From Arthrobacter sp. ov118 (GTDB taxonomy: Bacteria; Actinomycetota; Actinomycetes; Actinomycetales; Micrococcaceae): a stretch of 64,000 bases of DNA. Below, piece by piece: positions 54,941 through 63,035 of this stretch; the first letter of the stretch is position 1, and the number at the start of each line of letters is the position of its first letter. The stretch is taken from NCBI RefSeq assembly GCF_900116495.1, contig NZ_FPAY01000001.1, forward strand, positions 372,001 through 436,000, given 5' to 3'. The notes under the pieces are model-generated. The model ran no database searches, was not told the DNA's origin, and worked only from the letters and a program-made list of their open reading frames with translations. Position numbers and translations under genes: made by a program.

Positions 54941-56512
54941 TCACTCCGGCATGATCATCGTGCGCAGGTCCAGCTGGCGCAGCACACGGTCGGCCACCTC
55001 CGGGTCCATGCCCGGCTCGTTCCGGGCGGCCACGACTTCCCGGCGGGCGGCGTCGAGGGCAATGGTCTGGACGGCGATGGCCAGTTCGCGGCCCCGTTGG
55101 CGTTTCTCCCCCGCGCTTTCATTCTTCAGGCTGCCATCCAGCAGCTCGGCGTGCAGCCGGGTCATTTTTTCCTTCACCAGCGCCACCTTCTCCGCCGGCA
55201 ACTCCCGCATGAGCTCGTGGTCTTTGAGTGCCGCGATCGCAGCCTGCTGCGCCCGGCGGGCCAGCACCCGCGCGGCGTCGCGCTCTTCCGAGCCGTCCTC
55301 GGAAGCCTTGAGGACCCGCATGAGCCACGGCAGCGTCAGTCCGGGCAGCACCAGGGTGGCCAGCAGGACCGCGCAGGCGATCACCAGCAACTGGCTCCGG
55401 GCCGGGAACGGCGTGCCGTCCGCAATCGTCAGCGGAAGGGCCAGCGCCAGCGCCAAGGTGGCCAGGCCCCGCATCCCGCACCAGGTCAGGATCAGCACGT
55501 CCTTTGCGGACGTCGGGCGCAGGACGTCCCGTCTGGCGCGCGACAGGCCGGACATCATGGCCAGCCAGGCGAACCGGGCAGCGAACACGAGCACGCAGAC
55601 CACTGCGGCGCTCCCGACCATGCCAAACACGGCGTTGCCTTCGTCATGGATGACCTGCCGTACTTCCAGCCCCACGAGCCCGAACGCCAGCCCGGTGATC
55701 AGCAGTTCCACGACGTCCCAGAACGCCGTCCGGGTGACTCGCTCAGCGGCGTCCTGCGGCCGGGAGTGGCGCTGGATTTCCAGGGCCGTAACGACGACGG
55801 CGATCACGCCGGAGGCGTGCACTTCCTCGGCCAGAATGTAGGCGGCGAAGGGCACCACAAGCGTGACGGCGCTGCGGGCCACCATGGAGGCCACCAGACG
55901 GGTGATCAGACTCGTAAACCAGCCCATGCCGATCCCCACCAGCACCGCAAGCGCGGCTCCGAGGACGAACTGGGGGACGACGTCGGAGGCGATCTTGGTG
56001 CCAGCCACGGCGGCCGCCACGGCCGCCTGGAAGATGACGATGGCGGCGGCGTCGTTGAAGAGTCCCTCGCTCTGCAGAACATTGATGAGGCGCCGCGGCA
56101 TGTGCACCCGGCTGGCGATCGAGTCCACGGCCACGGGATCCGGCGGGGCCACCATGGCGCCAAGGGCGATCGCAGCTGGAATGCCGATGCCCGGGATCAT
56201 GAGCCACGCCGCCCCGGCCACCACTGCGGTGGAAACCACCACCAGCGCGACTGCCAGCATGAGCAGGGTGCGCCAGCGGACCCTGAAGACGGCCCATGAG
56301 CTGCGCTGGGCCGTTGCGAAAAGCAGCGGCGGAAGGAAGATGGGCAGGATCAGCTCCGGCGGGATCTGCACCTCCGGAAAGCCCGGGATGAACGTCAGGC
56401 CCACCGCCAGCAGCAGCATCAGCACGGGGTAGGGCAGCCTGAGCCGGTCCCCCAGGCCCACCGCTGCCACAGTGGCCAGCAGCAGCCCGACGATCAGTGC
56501 CAACTGGTCCAT
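54941..56512 (-). CDS. CPA1-family Na+/H+ antiporter
   Basis: A 523-residue membrane antiporter. Conserved parts: FLPPLLFATAQRSSWAVFR, IALGAMVAPPDPVAVDSIAS (the PPDPVA motif with its Asp) and LQSEGLFNDAAAIVIFQAAV with the essential ND pair. About 12 helices are followed by a cytoplasmic C-terminal helical tail with ERDAARVLARRAQQAAIAAL. It exports Na+ or other cations for pH/salt homeostasis. It converges with the protease gene and is transcribed away from the NAD-binding gene. Confidence 0.92.
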   Translation of the reverse strand: MDQLALIVGLLLATVAAVGLGDRLRLPYPVLMLLLAVGLTFIPGFPEVQIPPELILPIFLPPLLFATAQRSSWAVFRVRWRTLLMLAVALVVVSTAVVAGAAWLMIPGIGIPAAIALGAMVAPPDPVAVDSIASRVHMPRRLINVLQSEGLFNDAAAIVIFQAAVAAAVAGTKIASDVVPQFVLGAALAVLVGIGMGWFTSLITRLVASMVARSAVTLVVPFAAYILAEEVHASGVIAVVVTALEIQRHSRPQDAAERVTRTAFWDVVELLITGLAFGLVGLEVRQVIHDEGNAVFGMVGSAAVVCVLVFAARFAWLAMMSGLSRARRDVLRPTSAKDVLILTWCGMRGLATLALALALPLTIADGTPFPARSQLLVIACAVLLATLVLPGLTLPWLMRVLKASEDGSEERDAARVLARRAQQAAIAALKDHELMRELPAEKVALVKEKMTRLHAELLDGSLKNESAGEKRQRGRELAIAVQTIALDAARREVVAARNEPGMDPEVADRVLRQLDLRTMIMPE

Positions 56513-56599
56513 GTGCCTGCTCCCCCCGGATGCGGGCCGCGGGCACCCCTTGTGGATGCACGGACGGCCCCTACTACCCTATCGGGAGGAGCGCGGTCG

Positions 56600-57259
56600 C
56601 TATTCCCCGGACCCCAGGGCTGCGGCGAGCGGCAGGGTGCCGTCCCGGAACTCGATGGTGCGCCCGATCGTGGCGGGCAGTCCCAGGACCGCTGCCGCCA
56701 CCAGCGCGACGTTGGCGCGGGCGGTTTCGGTGCCGCCCGACGTGTCGGCAGGGTCGACGTCGATCATCCCGTTCCCGGGCCCCGACGTCAGCGTGCCCGG
56801 TCCCAGAACGGTCCAGTCAAGGCCCGAGCCGCGCAGGTAGGCGTCCGCGGCGGCTTTGGCCTCGGCGTAGGCGAAGAAGCCGTTGTCAGCGGGAACGCCG
56901 TGCTGCGGCCCGGCACCGAAGTAGGAGACCATGATGTACCTTCGGACCCCGGCCTCGGCTGCGGCGTCCATGGAGCGGATCGCCGCGTCCCGGTCCACGG
57001 CGTAGGTCCGCTCGGGGTTCCCGCCGCCGGCGCCGGCTGACCACACGACGGCGTCGTGGTTCCGGAGCGCATCGGCGATCTGCGCCGTCGACGCGTTCTC
57101 CACATCCAGGACCGACGGCGTGGCGCCGGTGGCGGCGACGTCGGCCGCGTGGTCCGGGTTGCGGATCAGGGACGTGACTTCCTGCCCGTCCGCCGCGAGG
57201 ATTCTGGACAGTTCCAAAGCCACTTTGCCGTGGCCGCCGATGATTGCGATACGCGTCAT
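56600..57259 (-). CDS. NAD(P)-binding (NmrA/SDR-like) protein
   Basis: A 219-residue Rossmann-fold protein. The dinucleotide loop is MTRIAIIGGHGKVALELSRI; further typical parts are HDAVVWSAGAGGGNP and RRYIMVSYFGAGPQ, and LDWTVLGPGTLT. It lacks a clear YxxxK pair in the usual SDR position, placing it among the atypical NAD(P)H-binding or NmrA-like proteins. ATG 57259 is chosen; the frame runs open upstream to 57301. Substrate unknown. Confidence 0.82.
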   Translation of the reverse strand: MTRIAIIGGHGKVALELSRILAADGQEVTSLIRNPDHAADVAATGATPSVLDVENASTAQIADALRNHDAVVWSAGAGGGNPERTYAVDRDAAIRSMDAAAEAGVRRYIMVSYFGAGPQHGVPADNGFFAYAEAKAAADAYLRGSGLDWTVLGPGTLTSGPGNGMIDVDPADTSGGTETARANVALVAAAVLGLPATIGRTIEFRDGTLPLAAALGSGE

Positions 57260-57301
57260 GGACCCATTCTGTCCCAAGGAACGAAAAACTGCTGCCCACA
57301 C

Positions 57302-57364
57302 CGTTGCGCTATCACTTTTGGTCGTTTCGGAGCGTCCATGAGCGCCAAAAGTGATAGCGCAACG
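57302..57364. repeat. Intergenic palindrome, second copy of the 16766 family
   Basis: Inverted repeat CGTTGCGCTATCACTTTTGG (57302-57321) with its complement at 57345-57364, perfect over 20 bp with a 23-nt loop. TGCGCTATCACTTTTGGTC is shared with 16768-16786. It stands between divergent genes, where a terminator would serve no purpose. Confidence 0.9.
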
Positions 57365-57482
57365 GCGTCACCGTCCGCCGGCCACCAGCCCGCGGCGCCT
57401 CGCGGGGCCCTTGCCATCCCCCCGGCCGTTCGGGATGATGCCTAGGCGCGGTGCTTTAGCGCCTAAGCCGAAAGGAACGCCG

Positions 57483-58202
57483 ATGCTGGAGGCATTTGGC
57501 TGGGGTCTGCTTGCCGGGTCCTCGTACTTCCTGGGCGGACTGCTCGCCCTGCGGTGGCGCGTCGGCAACAGCGTCCTGCTCGGCATCCTGACCGGGATCG
57601 GTGCCGGCGCCCTGCTCTCGGCCGTCGCCTACAAGCTCGTCGCCGAGGCCGGCCGGCTGGCCGGCGGAAGCGGTTATGTCGGGGTGGGACTGATCGGCGG
57701 GGCCGTGGCGACGGCGTGGGTGGTGACGGGCGCCGTGCGCGGCCGGCGGCTGTCCGCACCTCCTGTCCACGAGCCCAAGTTCCTCGTGATCGGGCTGTCC
57801 GTGGTCGCCGAAGCGGTTGTTATCACCGGGGCGCTACTCAGTGGCTACGGCATCAGTGCCGCGGTGCTTGCCGCTGTCTTCCTCTGCGGCGTGCCCGAGG
57901 CCATGGCCGACACCGGACCGCTGCGCAAGTCGGGCATGACCACCCGCCACGTCATGTCCGCCTGGCTGGCCATGACGTTCTTGTGCGCCGCGTCGGTGGC
58001 CGTCTTCATGGTGCTGCTGCGGGCAGCCCCGCCCGAGGTGGTGGCCTTCGCGCTGGCCTTCGCCGGCGGCGGCATCCTGACGAACGTAACGGTCCGCATG
58101 GTGCCGGAGGGGCTCCGGGACGCCGGCGCCGCCACCGGCATCGCGATCGCCGTCGGCTTCGGCCTCTCGTTCGCCCTTGTGGAGATCCTCGGCGGGCACT
58201 GA
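57483..58202 (+). CDS. ZIP-like metal transporter
   Basis: A 239-residue membrane protein with about seven to eight helices. It starts MLEAFGWGLLAGSSYFLGGL; the ZIP-like segment is LLSAVAYKLVAEAGRLAGGS and a late VAFALAFAGGGILTNVTVRM. ZIP proteins import zinc or other divalent metals; the classical His-rich HSxxD motifs are weak, so family membership is tentative. ATG 57483 is preceded by AAAGGAA. It ends 120 bp before the tRNA-Met remnant. Confidence 0.72.
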   Translation: MLEAFGWGLLAGSSYFLGGLLALRWRVGNSVLLGILTGIGAGALLSAVAYKLVAEAGRLAGGSGYVGVGLIGGAVATAWVVTGAVRGRRLSAPPVHEPKFLVIGLSVVAEAVVITGALLSGYGISAAVLAAVFLCGVPEAMADTGPLRKSGMTTRHVMSAWLAMTFLCAASVAVFMVLLRAAPPEVVAFALAFAGGGILTNVTVRMVPEGLRDAGAATGIAIAVGFGLSFALVEILGGH

Positions 58203-58289
58203 GGCCGCGGCCGCCGTTGCGGGCTGCCATGCGGGGGCTCGTTGTCGCGGCGGAAGTCAACGCCGGCAATTATCCAACAGAACAGAAAA

Positions 58290-58316
58290 CCCCCGGAATC
58301 TTGCGGGTTCCGGGGG
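58290..58316 (-). terminator. Terminator downstream of tRNA-Met end
   Basis: CCCCCGGAA...TTCCGGGGG (58290-58298 with 58308-58316) is followed on the minus strand by TTTTCTGTT. It ends transcription past the tRNA-Met 3' remnant, and was probably the terminator of the original tRNA gene. Confidence 0.75.
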
Positions 58317-58324
58317 TCTATCTG

Positions 58325-58375
58325 TAGCGGTGGGGAGGCTCGATCTCCCGACCTCACGATTATGAGTCGTGCGCT
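58325..58375 (-). other. 3' remnant of tRNA-Met(CAT), attachment site of the island
   Basis: On the minus strand the 51 nt from 58375 read AGCGCACGACTCATAATCGT, then a variable loop, GGGAG-ATCGAGC-CTCCC T-arm and CACCGCTA, the last 51 nt of a tRNA with CAT anticodon. The 5' half is missing: identity stops at 58375 and unrelated sequence follows. This is the classical half-site left by an integrase that inserts into a tRNA 3' end; the restored tRNA should lie at the far end of the element, outside the window. Confidence 0.88.
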
Positions 58376-58411
58376 GCTTCCTTATCAAGGCGGGAGTTTT
58401 AGGGACAAAAA

Positions 58412-58429
58412 CATCTATAAACCATCTAT
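58412..58429. repeat. CATCTAT direct repeats between att and integrase
   Basis: CATCTAT occurs at 58412 and 58423, 11 bp apart (one helical turn), between the tRNA remnant and the integrase stop. Such spaced direct repeats could be integrase arm-type or Xis sites. Inference from position. Confidence 0.4.
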
Positions 58430-58446
58430 CCGTCGAGAACTGGGGT

Positions 58447-59610
58447 TCACGCGGGTACCCCTTCCGAGCTCAACGAAACGAGGTTCAGCAGTCCTTCCAC
58501 CGCCTGCGCCGATGATTGGAGGTCGTCGTCGTAGACGTGTGCGTAAACGTCCATGGTTGTCACGGCCGATTTGTGCCCTGCGATCTGCTGGACCACTTTT
58601 GGGTTGGACCCCCCACTGATGGTCAGGCTAACGGCCGTTCTGCGGAGGTCGTGAAACACGATGTTCGGAAAACCTGAGTCTTCTACTCGGCACCGGTCAA
58701 TCGCAGGATGAAGGATGCGCCGGGCAAAGTTCGACGACCGCAGCTCCTTGCCGTTGGGCGATGTAAACACTGCTTCGCCAGGCCCCAACCCCTCAATGTG
58801 AAGCGCAAGCGACTCGGCCACAGATTCGGGGATCGCTACCGTGCGCGGTCGACGGCCTTTGGTCGTTTCTCGAAGCTGCAGACGACCGTCCACCGGAACC
58901 AGAGTGCTCCGCACTACGACCCGAGGCCTGTCATCCAGTGTCAGCGACGATACACGCAGTCCGGCGATCTCCGACCACCGGAGTCCAGTTGTACCTGCGA
59001 ACAGTATCAATAGCCTGTACGCCTCGTGCGACTGCCCGTTGTACCGGCCACCTCGCGCACACTCTTCCGCCAGGTTTTTCAACTGGCTCGCAGTCAGCGG
59101 CGAGGGTTCCCTCGTAGGTTCGGGCTTGGGTATGTTATTGACGGTTGGGTTCCGCGCCACGTTGGCAGCCAGGTACCCCCGATCGACACCATGCTGGAGC
59201 ATCCGACCCAGCTGACCGTACGAACGGCGGCGAGCGTCGTTGGACTTGAACGATTCCAACCAGCCGTTGACCACCGCCAGCGTAATGTCAGCAAGACGGC
59301 GGTGCTCGAAATGTGGCTGGATGTGATTCCGATAAATCCTACGGTAGCCGGCGACAGTCACGGGCGACGCTGGACGCGAACCGTCAGCGCCCGATGTTTC
59401 AATGCGCGTGATCCACTCCTCATAGAGGTCGTGAAACTGCATCCTGCCGCCACTGCGGGTATCGATCAAAGTACCCCCCGCCTTGGCGGCCTGCACACTT
59501 AGAAAATGCTCTTTAGCTGCGCGGTGGGTCGGGAAGCGCTTGAACACGCGCTTCTTATCTATGTAGTAGTCGACCTGATACTTTCCGTTTTCAAGCTTTT
59601 TGATCGCCAC
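58447..59610 (-). CDS. int: Tyrosine-type site-specific integrase
   Basis: A 387-residue integrase. Arm-binding AP2-like N-terminus (KYQVDYYIDKKRVFKRFPTH), core-binding domain about 60-160, catalytic domain about 170-370. The active-site residues are visible: Arg211 in TTGLRWSE, Lys251 in TTKGRRPR, His320 and Arg323 in FHDLRRT, His346 in AGHKS and nucleophile Tyr356 in MDVYAH. It sits against the tRNA-Met half-site, so integration into that tRNA is its likely reaction. ATG 59610 gives a typical MAIKKLENGK start. Confidence 0.95.
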   Translation of the reverse strand: MAIKKLENGKYQVDYYIDKKRVFKRFPTHRAAKEHFLSVQAAKAGGTLIDTRSGGRMQFHDLYEEWITRIETSGADGSRPASPVTVAGYRRIYRNHIQPHFEHRRLADITLAVVNGWLESFKSNDARRRSYGQLGRMLQHGVDRGYLAANVARNPTVNNIPKPEPTREPSPLTASQLKNLAEECARGGRYNGQSHEAYRLLILFAGTTGLRWSEIAGLRVSSLTLDDRPRVVVRSTLVPVDGRLQLRETTKGRRPRTVAIPESVAESLALHIEGLGPGEAVFTSPNGKELRSSNFARRILHPAIDRCRVEDSGFPNIVFHDLRRTAVSLTISGGSNPKVVQQIAGHKSAVTTMDVYAHVYDDDLQSSAQAVEGLLNLVSLSSEGVPA

Positions 59611-59627
59611 GCGAGACGTATCCTTCC

Positions 59628-60290
59628 CTAGTTGTTGGGGCTGTCGGCCGGCGGTGGATTATCCGACGCCCTGGCAGCCCCATCCGACAAGCGGGCCCTC
59701 ACGTCCCGTTCGAGGTCCTTGAAGTCTGGTGAGATGTGCGCGTGCCGCCCACGGCCCACTAGGATTCCCTTAGCCCGCGCCCTTTGCAGTCTGGCCGACC
59801 AGGTTGGGGCCTTGACACCGGTCCACTCGTTCAGCCGCCGGATGGGTTCAGCCGACGGCCCCGTCACGAGCTCGACGTAGGCGCACGCTACGTGCATGTA
59901 CTCCGCGTCAGTTTCGATGCGGATCGGAATCGGCAGGAACCTTTCCTGCACCAGACGGACGGATAGCTGTTCGTATGGCGCTCGGAGATGCTGCCGGGCG
60001 TGGGCCATCGGAATTGACCGAAGGAGTGGCTTAGTTACACCGTTGTACATCTCCGGCTTGATGTCAGGCCCACCTAACAGGAATTCGCTGAGGGGCTCCT
60101 CCGGGCTAATTTCCACCCGGTCTGGCGCCTTGAAGTAGTTCGGCGGGCTTACGGTCCATCCGATTTTCAGCCCGAGCCCGTGCATCCGGTATTCGATCTC
60201 AACAGCCGGCAGGCCACGCACCGTCACCTCTCTGGGGCCGGAGTGGAACTCAACGCCGCCGGGAAGATTTGGCTCTTCAGATTCAGTCAT
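59628..60290 (-). CDS. Hypothetical protein, candidate repressor of the island
   Basis: A 220-residue protein from ATG 60290 (MTESEEPNLPGGVEFHSGPR); the frame is open to ATG 60347. No known domain is recognised. The C-terminal third (IRRLNEWTGVKAPTWSARLQ, then RARAKGILVGRGRHAHISPD) reads like a winged or ribbon-helix DNA-binding segment. It lies between the integrase and a divergent regulatory gap with two matching palindromes, one overlapping its own start. That position suits an autoregulating repressor, but this is inference. The stop is 17 bp upstream of the integrase. Confidence 0.65.
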   Translation of the reverse strand: MTESEEPNLPGGVEFHSGPREVTVRGLPAVEIEYRMHGLGLKIGWTVSPPNYFKAPDRVEISPEEPLSEFLLGGPDIKPEMYNGVTKPLLRSIPMAHARQHLRAPYEQLSVRLVQERFLPIPIRIETDAEYMHVACAYVELVTGPSAEPIRRLNEWTGVKAPTWSARLQRARAKGILVGRGRHAHISPDFKDLERDVRARLSDGAARASDNPPPADSPNN

Positions 60291-60356
60291 GGCATGACCA
60301 TAGCATAATCCCCATGCCACCATGACTATGCCCGGCACAATTGACATGGCATGCCA
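60286..60356. promoter_or_regulatory. Paired palindromic operators in the divergent control region
   Basis: Site 1, 60286-60298, is GTCATGGCATGAC (perfect inverted halves around one base). Site 2, 60343-60355, is GACATGGCATGCC and includes the perfect palindrome TGGCATGCCA (60347-60356). They share CATGGCATG and lie 57 bp apart, bracketing AT-rich sequence at 60301-60330 with -10-like hexamers. A third, weaker CATG-CCAC-CATGAC lies at 60313-60326. This is the layout of a repressor-controlled divergent promoter. Confidence 0.65.
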
Positions 60357-60428
60357 ACCCGATTACGTTTTCTTCAGCAGCATAATCAAGGTGCCACGCC
60401 AACTGGATCAATCGAAGCAGGAGAGCAC

Positions 60429-60659
60429 ATGTCCATCACCCTCACCCGCCCCGCCTCGCGCATGACAATCGCCGAGGTGCGTCAGCTAACGGGAAGCATT
60501 TACTTAGATCGGAAAGAGACTGCCGTGTACATGGGCGTCAGCGAGAAGTTTCTCGCCACACACTTACGAGACGGGCCCAAGCGGATGCGCGTAGGAAGCA
60601 AAGTCCTGTACCGGTTGTCCGATGTCGAAAGCTACATGCGCCAGATGGAGGTCCGATAA
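60429..60659 (+). CDS. Excisionase-like helix-turn-helix protein
   Basis: A 76-residue HTH_17-type protein: MTIAEVRQLTGSIYLDRKET, AVYMGVSEKFLATHLRDGPK and RMRVGSKVLYRLSDVESYMR, the shape of MerR/Xis winged-helix proteins that bend DNA for excision or act as small regulators. ATG 60429 is preceded by AGGAG five bases upstream. The upstream frame to 60351 lacks an SD. It overlaps the next gene by 1 bp (TAATG). Confidence 0.8.
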   Translation: MSITLTRPASRMTIAEVRQLTGSIYLDRKETAVYMGVSEKFLATHLRDGPKRMRVGSKVLYRLSDVESYMRQMEVR

Positions 60660-60976
60660 TGAATCCCTACCGCATCCAATGGATAACTCGAATCCGAGCT
60701 GACGGCTACCTGAGTGCCGATGCGAAATCCTTGGCGGAAATTTTGGTCGCTGCAGGGGTCTTTGGCCGAGTCGCTTTGACTAACTGGCGGAAGCTGAATC
60801 TTGCCCTGGGGAAGTCGGCCGGCGACACGAAGGTGCTTGATCACATCAAGGAGCTGCAGGCCGCGGGATACCTCGGCCGCTACCAAGGCAACAAGTACAA
60901 CCAGAGCCGAGGGTGGAGTCTGTACCTCCCCGAAGAGGAATCGAACCTGCTGGAATTCATGGACCAGGCCGCATGA
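60659..60976 (+). CDS. Small winged-helix-like protein, unknown function
   Basis: A 105-residue protein; IRADGYLSADAKSLAEILVA and LDHIKELQAAGYLGRYQGNK resemble the helix-turn-helix and wing of replication-initiator or plasmid-type HTH domains. It is coupled at both ends (1-bp and 4-bp overlaps) in a three-gene unit with xis and the RepA-like ATPase, consistent with a replication or control role in the element. I cannot assign a family. Confidence 0.65.
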   Translation: MNPYRIQWITRIRADGYLSADAKSLAEILVAAGVFGRVALTNWRKLNLALGKSAGDTKVLDHIKELQAAGYLGRYQGNKYNQSRGWSLYLPEEESNLLEFMDQAA

Positions 60977-61956
60977 CTGCCACAACTGATCTCGACCAAG
61001 GGCAATTCCGGGCGTATACCTTGGCTGAGTCATTGACCATGGCGAAACCGACATGGCTGGTTGAGGGGCTGATCTCGGCGTCCATCACCTTGGTGAGCGG
61101 AAAGCCGAAGTCAGGCAAGAGTGCGCTCCTTACCGCACTTATTGCCTCTGTCCTTAGCGGCAGCCGGTTCCTCGGCCGGGAGGTGAGCCACGTTGGGCGC
61201 GTCATTGTCGCGGGCACCGACGCAGGCGCATTGGATGAGTATCGCGACAGACTCCTGGCGGCCGGGGTGACCGCAGATCTTGCTGGGGAACGCTACCGGT
61301 TTGTGCCAGCGGTGCGTCTCGATCATCAATTCTGCAGTGAACTGAGCGAAAAGCTGCGCCCCGGGGCCGGCGATTTGGTGGTCTTTGACCATCTGTCCGA
61401 CATGACAGGGGACTTTAACTCGCAGGCTGACGTGTCCAATGCCTTCGCGGCCATCCGCGCCGCGTCCGGAGAAGCCGCAGTTGTCGTACTCGCACACTCA
61501 AGCACTGCCACTGGACCAAACGGGTTTTCGTCCAAGAAACCGCTCGGCTCCACGGTGATTGCTGCCAAGGCCCGGTGGCTGGTTCATGTTGAGAGACGAG
61601 GTGACGACCGTTGCGTTGTGACGACGAGCGGCAATGGGGCGGCGGGCGAGACCCTGAGGCTTGATGTCGGAAACCACGTCAGTGACTTCTCGATAACAGA
61701 CGTGTTGTCCTCGGAAGCGAAGTCAAGAAAACGACGGGAAGGTAGCAAGAAGACGCTCGATGCTCGGGCCGAGCAGGCCTCGTGGTATGAGGAAAACTGC
61801 CGAGGTCTTTCGAACGCTGCAGCCGCCCGCAGGCTGGCTGAAAAGTTTGGGGGCAAACAGGGGACGTGGGAAAACCATCTTTCTCGTCAAGGGTGGCTCC
61901 GGCTACTACTCGAGTCACGGTCTCACAGTCTCACGACCTCACCCCCTATTACGTGA
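60973..61956 (+). CDS. AAA_25/RepA-like ATPase
   Basis: A 327-residue RecA-fold ATPase. Walker A is GKPKSGKS (residues 43-50) and Walker B contains DLVVFDHLSD (Asp139). The segment VVLAHSSTATGPNGFSSKKP fits the sensor part of RepA-like or DnaB-like helicases used by plasmids and phages. The C-terminal ~75 residues look helical and basic (SKKTLDARAEQASWYEENCR, then AAARRLAEKFGG), perhaps DNA-binding. ATG 60973 overlaps the previous stop (ATGA). Predicted role: replication of the excised element. Confidence 0.82.
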   Translation: MTATTDLDQGQFRAYTLAESLTMAKPTWLVEGLISASITLVSGKPKSGKSALLTALIASVLSGSRFLGREVSHVGRVIVAGTDAGALDEYRDRLLAAGVTADLAGERYRFVPAVRLDHQFCSELSEKLRPGAGDLVVFDHLSDMTGDFNSQADVSNAFAAIRAASGEAAVVVLAHSSTATGPNGFSSKKPLGSTVIAAKARWLVHVERRGDDRCVVTTSGNGAAGETLRLDVGNHVSDFSITDVLSSEAKSRKRREGSKKTLDARAEQASWYEENCRGLSNAAAARRLAEKFGGKQGTWENHLSRQGWLRLLLESRSHSLTTSPPIT

Positions 61957-62243
61957 ATGCTGACGCATCCACTCAACCCCACTAGTTCGTATCGAACTCT
62001 CTCCTAGGCGGAAGGGTTCTGTAGCTTCAGCGGAAGAACCCCGGCCTCCGCCCTCAGGGCTGCGGCCAAACCCGCGGAGGCCCCAGCCGCAGCGGGTCTC
62101 CGCTGGAGCTTCGACCCACCAGTGGGCCATTTGCTTACGGCAGCATTGGCAATTTTGCTCACCGGCACGCAACAGGGACACGAGAGCCCAGGCAATTACA
62201 ACCAGCCCCTGGTTCCCATCGAACCCGCACCAAAGGAAGCATC
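61957..62243 (+). other. Gap with possibly degenerate coding sequence
   Basis: No complete gene. The frame from 62008 to 62325 stays open and reads protein-like (FDPPVGHLLTAALAILLTGT and YNQPLVPIEPAPKEAS), but its only possible start is GTG 62122 without an SD. It may be a decayed gene whose 3' end overlaps the SD of the next ORF. Without comparison I leave it unassigned. Confidence 0.35.
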
Positions 62244-62641
62244 ATGTTCAAACTCCAACCCACAGCCAGCTACAACGATGTCGTCATCCCGTCGTCGGTC
62301 AGTCCAATCCAGATGGAGCCCGTAGGGCTCCTCCGGCCAGTCAGGCCACTGGCCGGCTATGGTCCGCAGAGGCGGAAGAGCGAAGAAAACCCGAAACGAT
62401 TTGGCAGGCCCGTACCTGGGACGCAACAAAACGCCACTACACCTCCCTTGGCCTATGCAGGATCTGTGCGTCCCAAGCTGCATGGGGCCACCAGCTAGGA
62501 TTCACCACGGTGGTTCCGCCCTGCCGATATTGTTTGCCTGTGGTACTTACTTTTCCCGTCAACGAGCCGGGCGAGTGGCGCTCGAACTCTCCTCGTCGCG
62601 GGGCTCCCCTCTCGGCCGAGTTGACAGCTCTTCGGCGCTAA
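62244..62641 (+). pseudogene. Frameshifted small zinc-ribbon protein gene
   Basis: ATG 62244 with AAAGGAAG starts MFKLQPTASYNDVVIPSSVS and reads to about 62355 in this frame. The downstream coding signal is in the -1 frame: WSAEAEERRKPETIWQARTW, then GLCRICASQAAWGHQLGF and VPPCRYCLPVV, ending EWRSNSPRRGAPLSAELTAL and RR before TAA 62639-62641. Neither frame is open across the join and the -1 frame has no upstream start. Two CxxC pairs form a zinc-ribbon. A 1-bp deletion near 62350-62356, or a -1 frameshift, links them. Confidence 0.62.
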
Positions 62642-63035
62642 ACGCGGGGCACGTCCGTTAGGGATGGCGTTGATCGAAACACTTGGATAGGGGCTCGACC
62701 AACGGGAGAACCAATCTCGTTTAGGGCCCGCTCGATCCGCGGAACAGGCGCTCTAAAGGGATCTGAAGCCAATCCGCTGACAACGCCAACCGGCAACAGG
62801 GCGCACACCGCCAACGGACCCAAAGTATCAGCAGAATTAACTGCACATGCCGCTTAGCGGTGACCATACGGGGCACCAAACAGAGGCGCGGCGTCCATCC
62901 ACTCGTTCTCACGGGTGCGGTCGTTCACCACGCGGGGCACCCCTGTGGCAAGGGGTGCCCCTATCGGATAGCCGCTCAAGGAATCGGGGATGGACCCGGA
63001 TCGCGTGCAGCCAACTCTCCGTGATCCACCTCGGG
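62642..63035. other. Gap between zinc-ribbon gene and HNH gene
   Basis: This 394-bp stretch has short weak ORFs and no convincing gene. It carries a perfect 11-bp hairpin (GGGGCACCCCT, 62934-62944, with its complement at 62951-62961, 6-nt loop), about 75 bp past the HNH stop, without a U-tract. It may act as the HNH terminator. Confidence 0.5.

Noticed and set aside
62638..62823. Small minus-strand ORF (61 codons) in the island gap
   Set aside because: Only a TTG start without SD and no conserved features.
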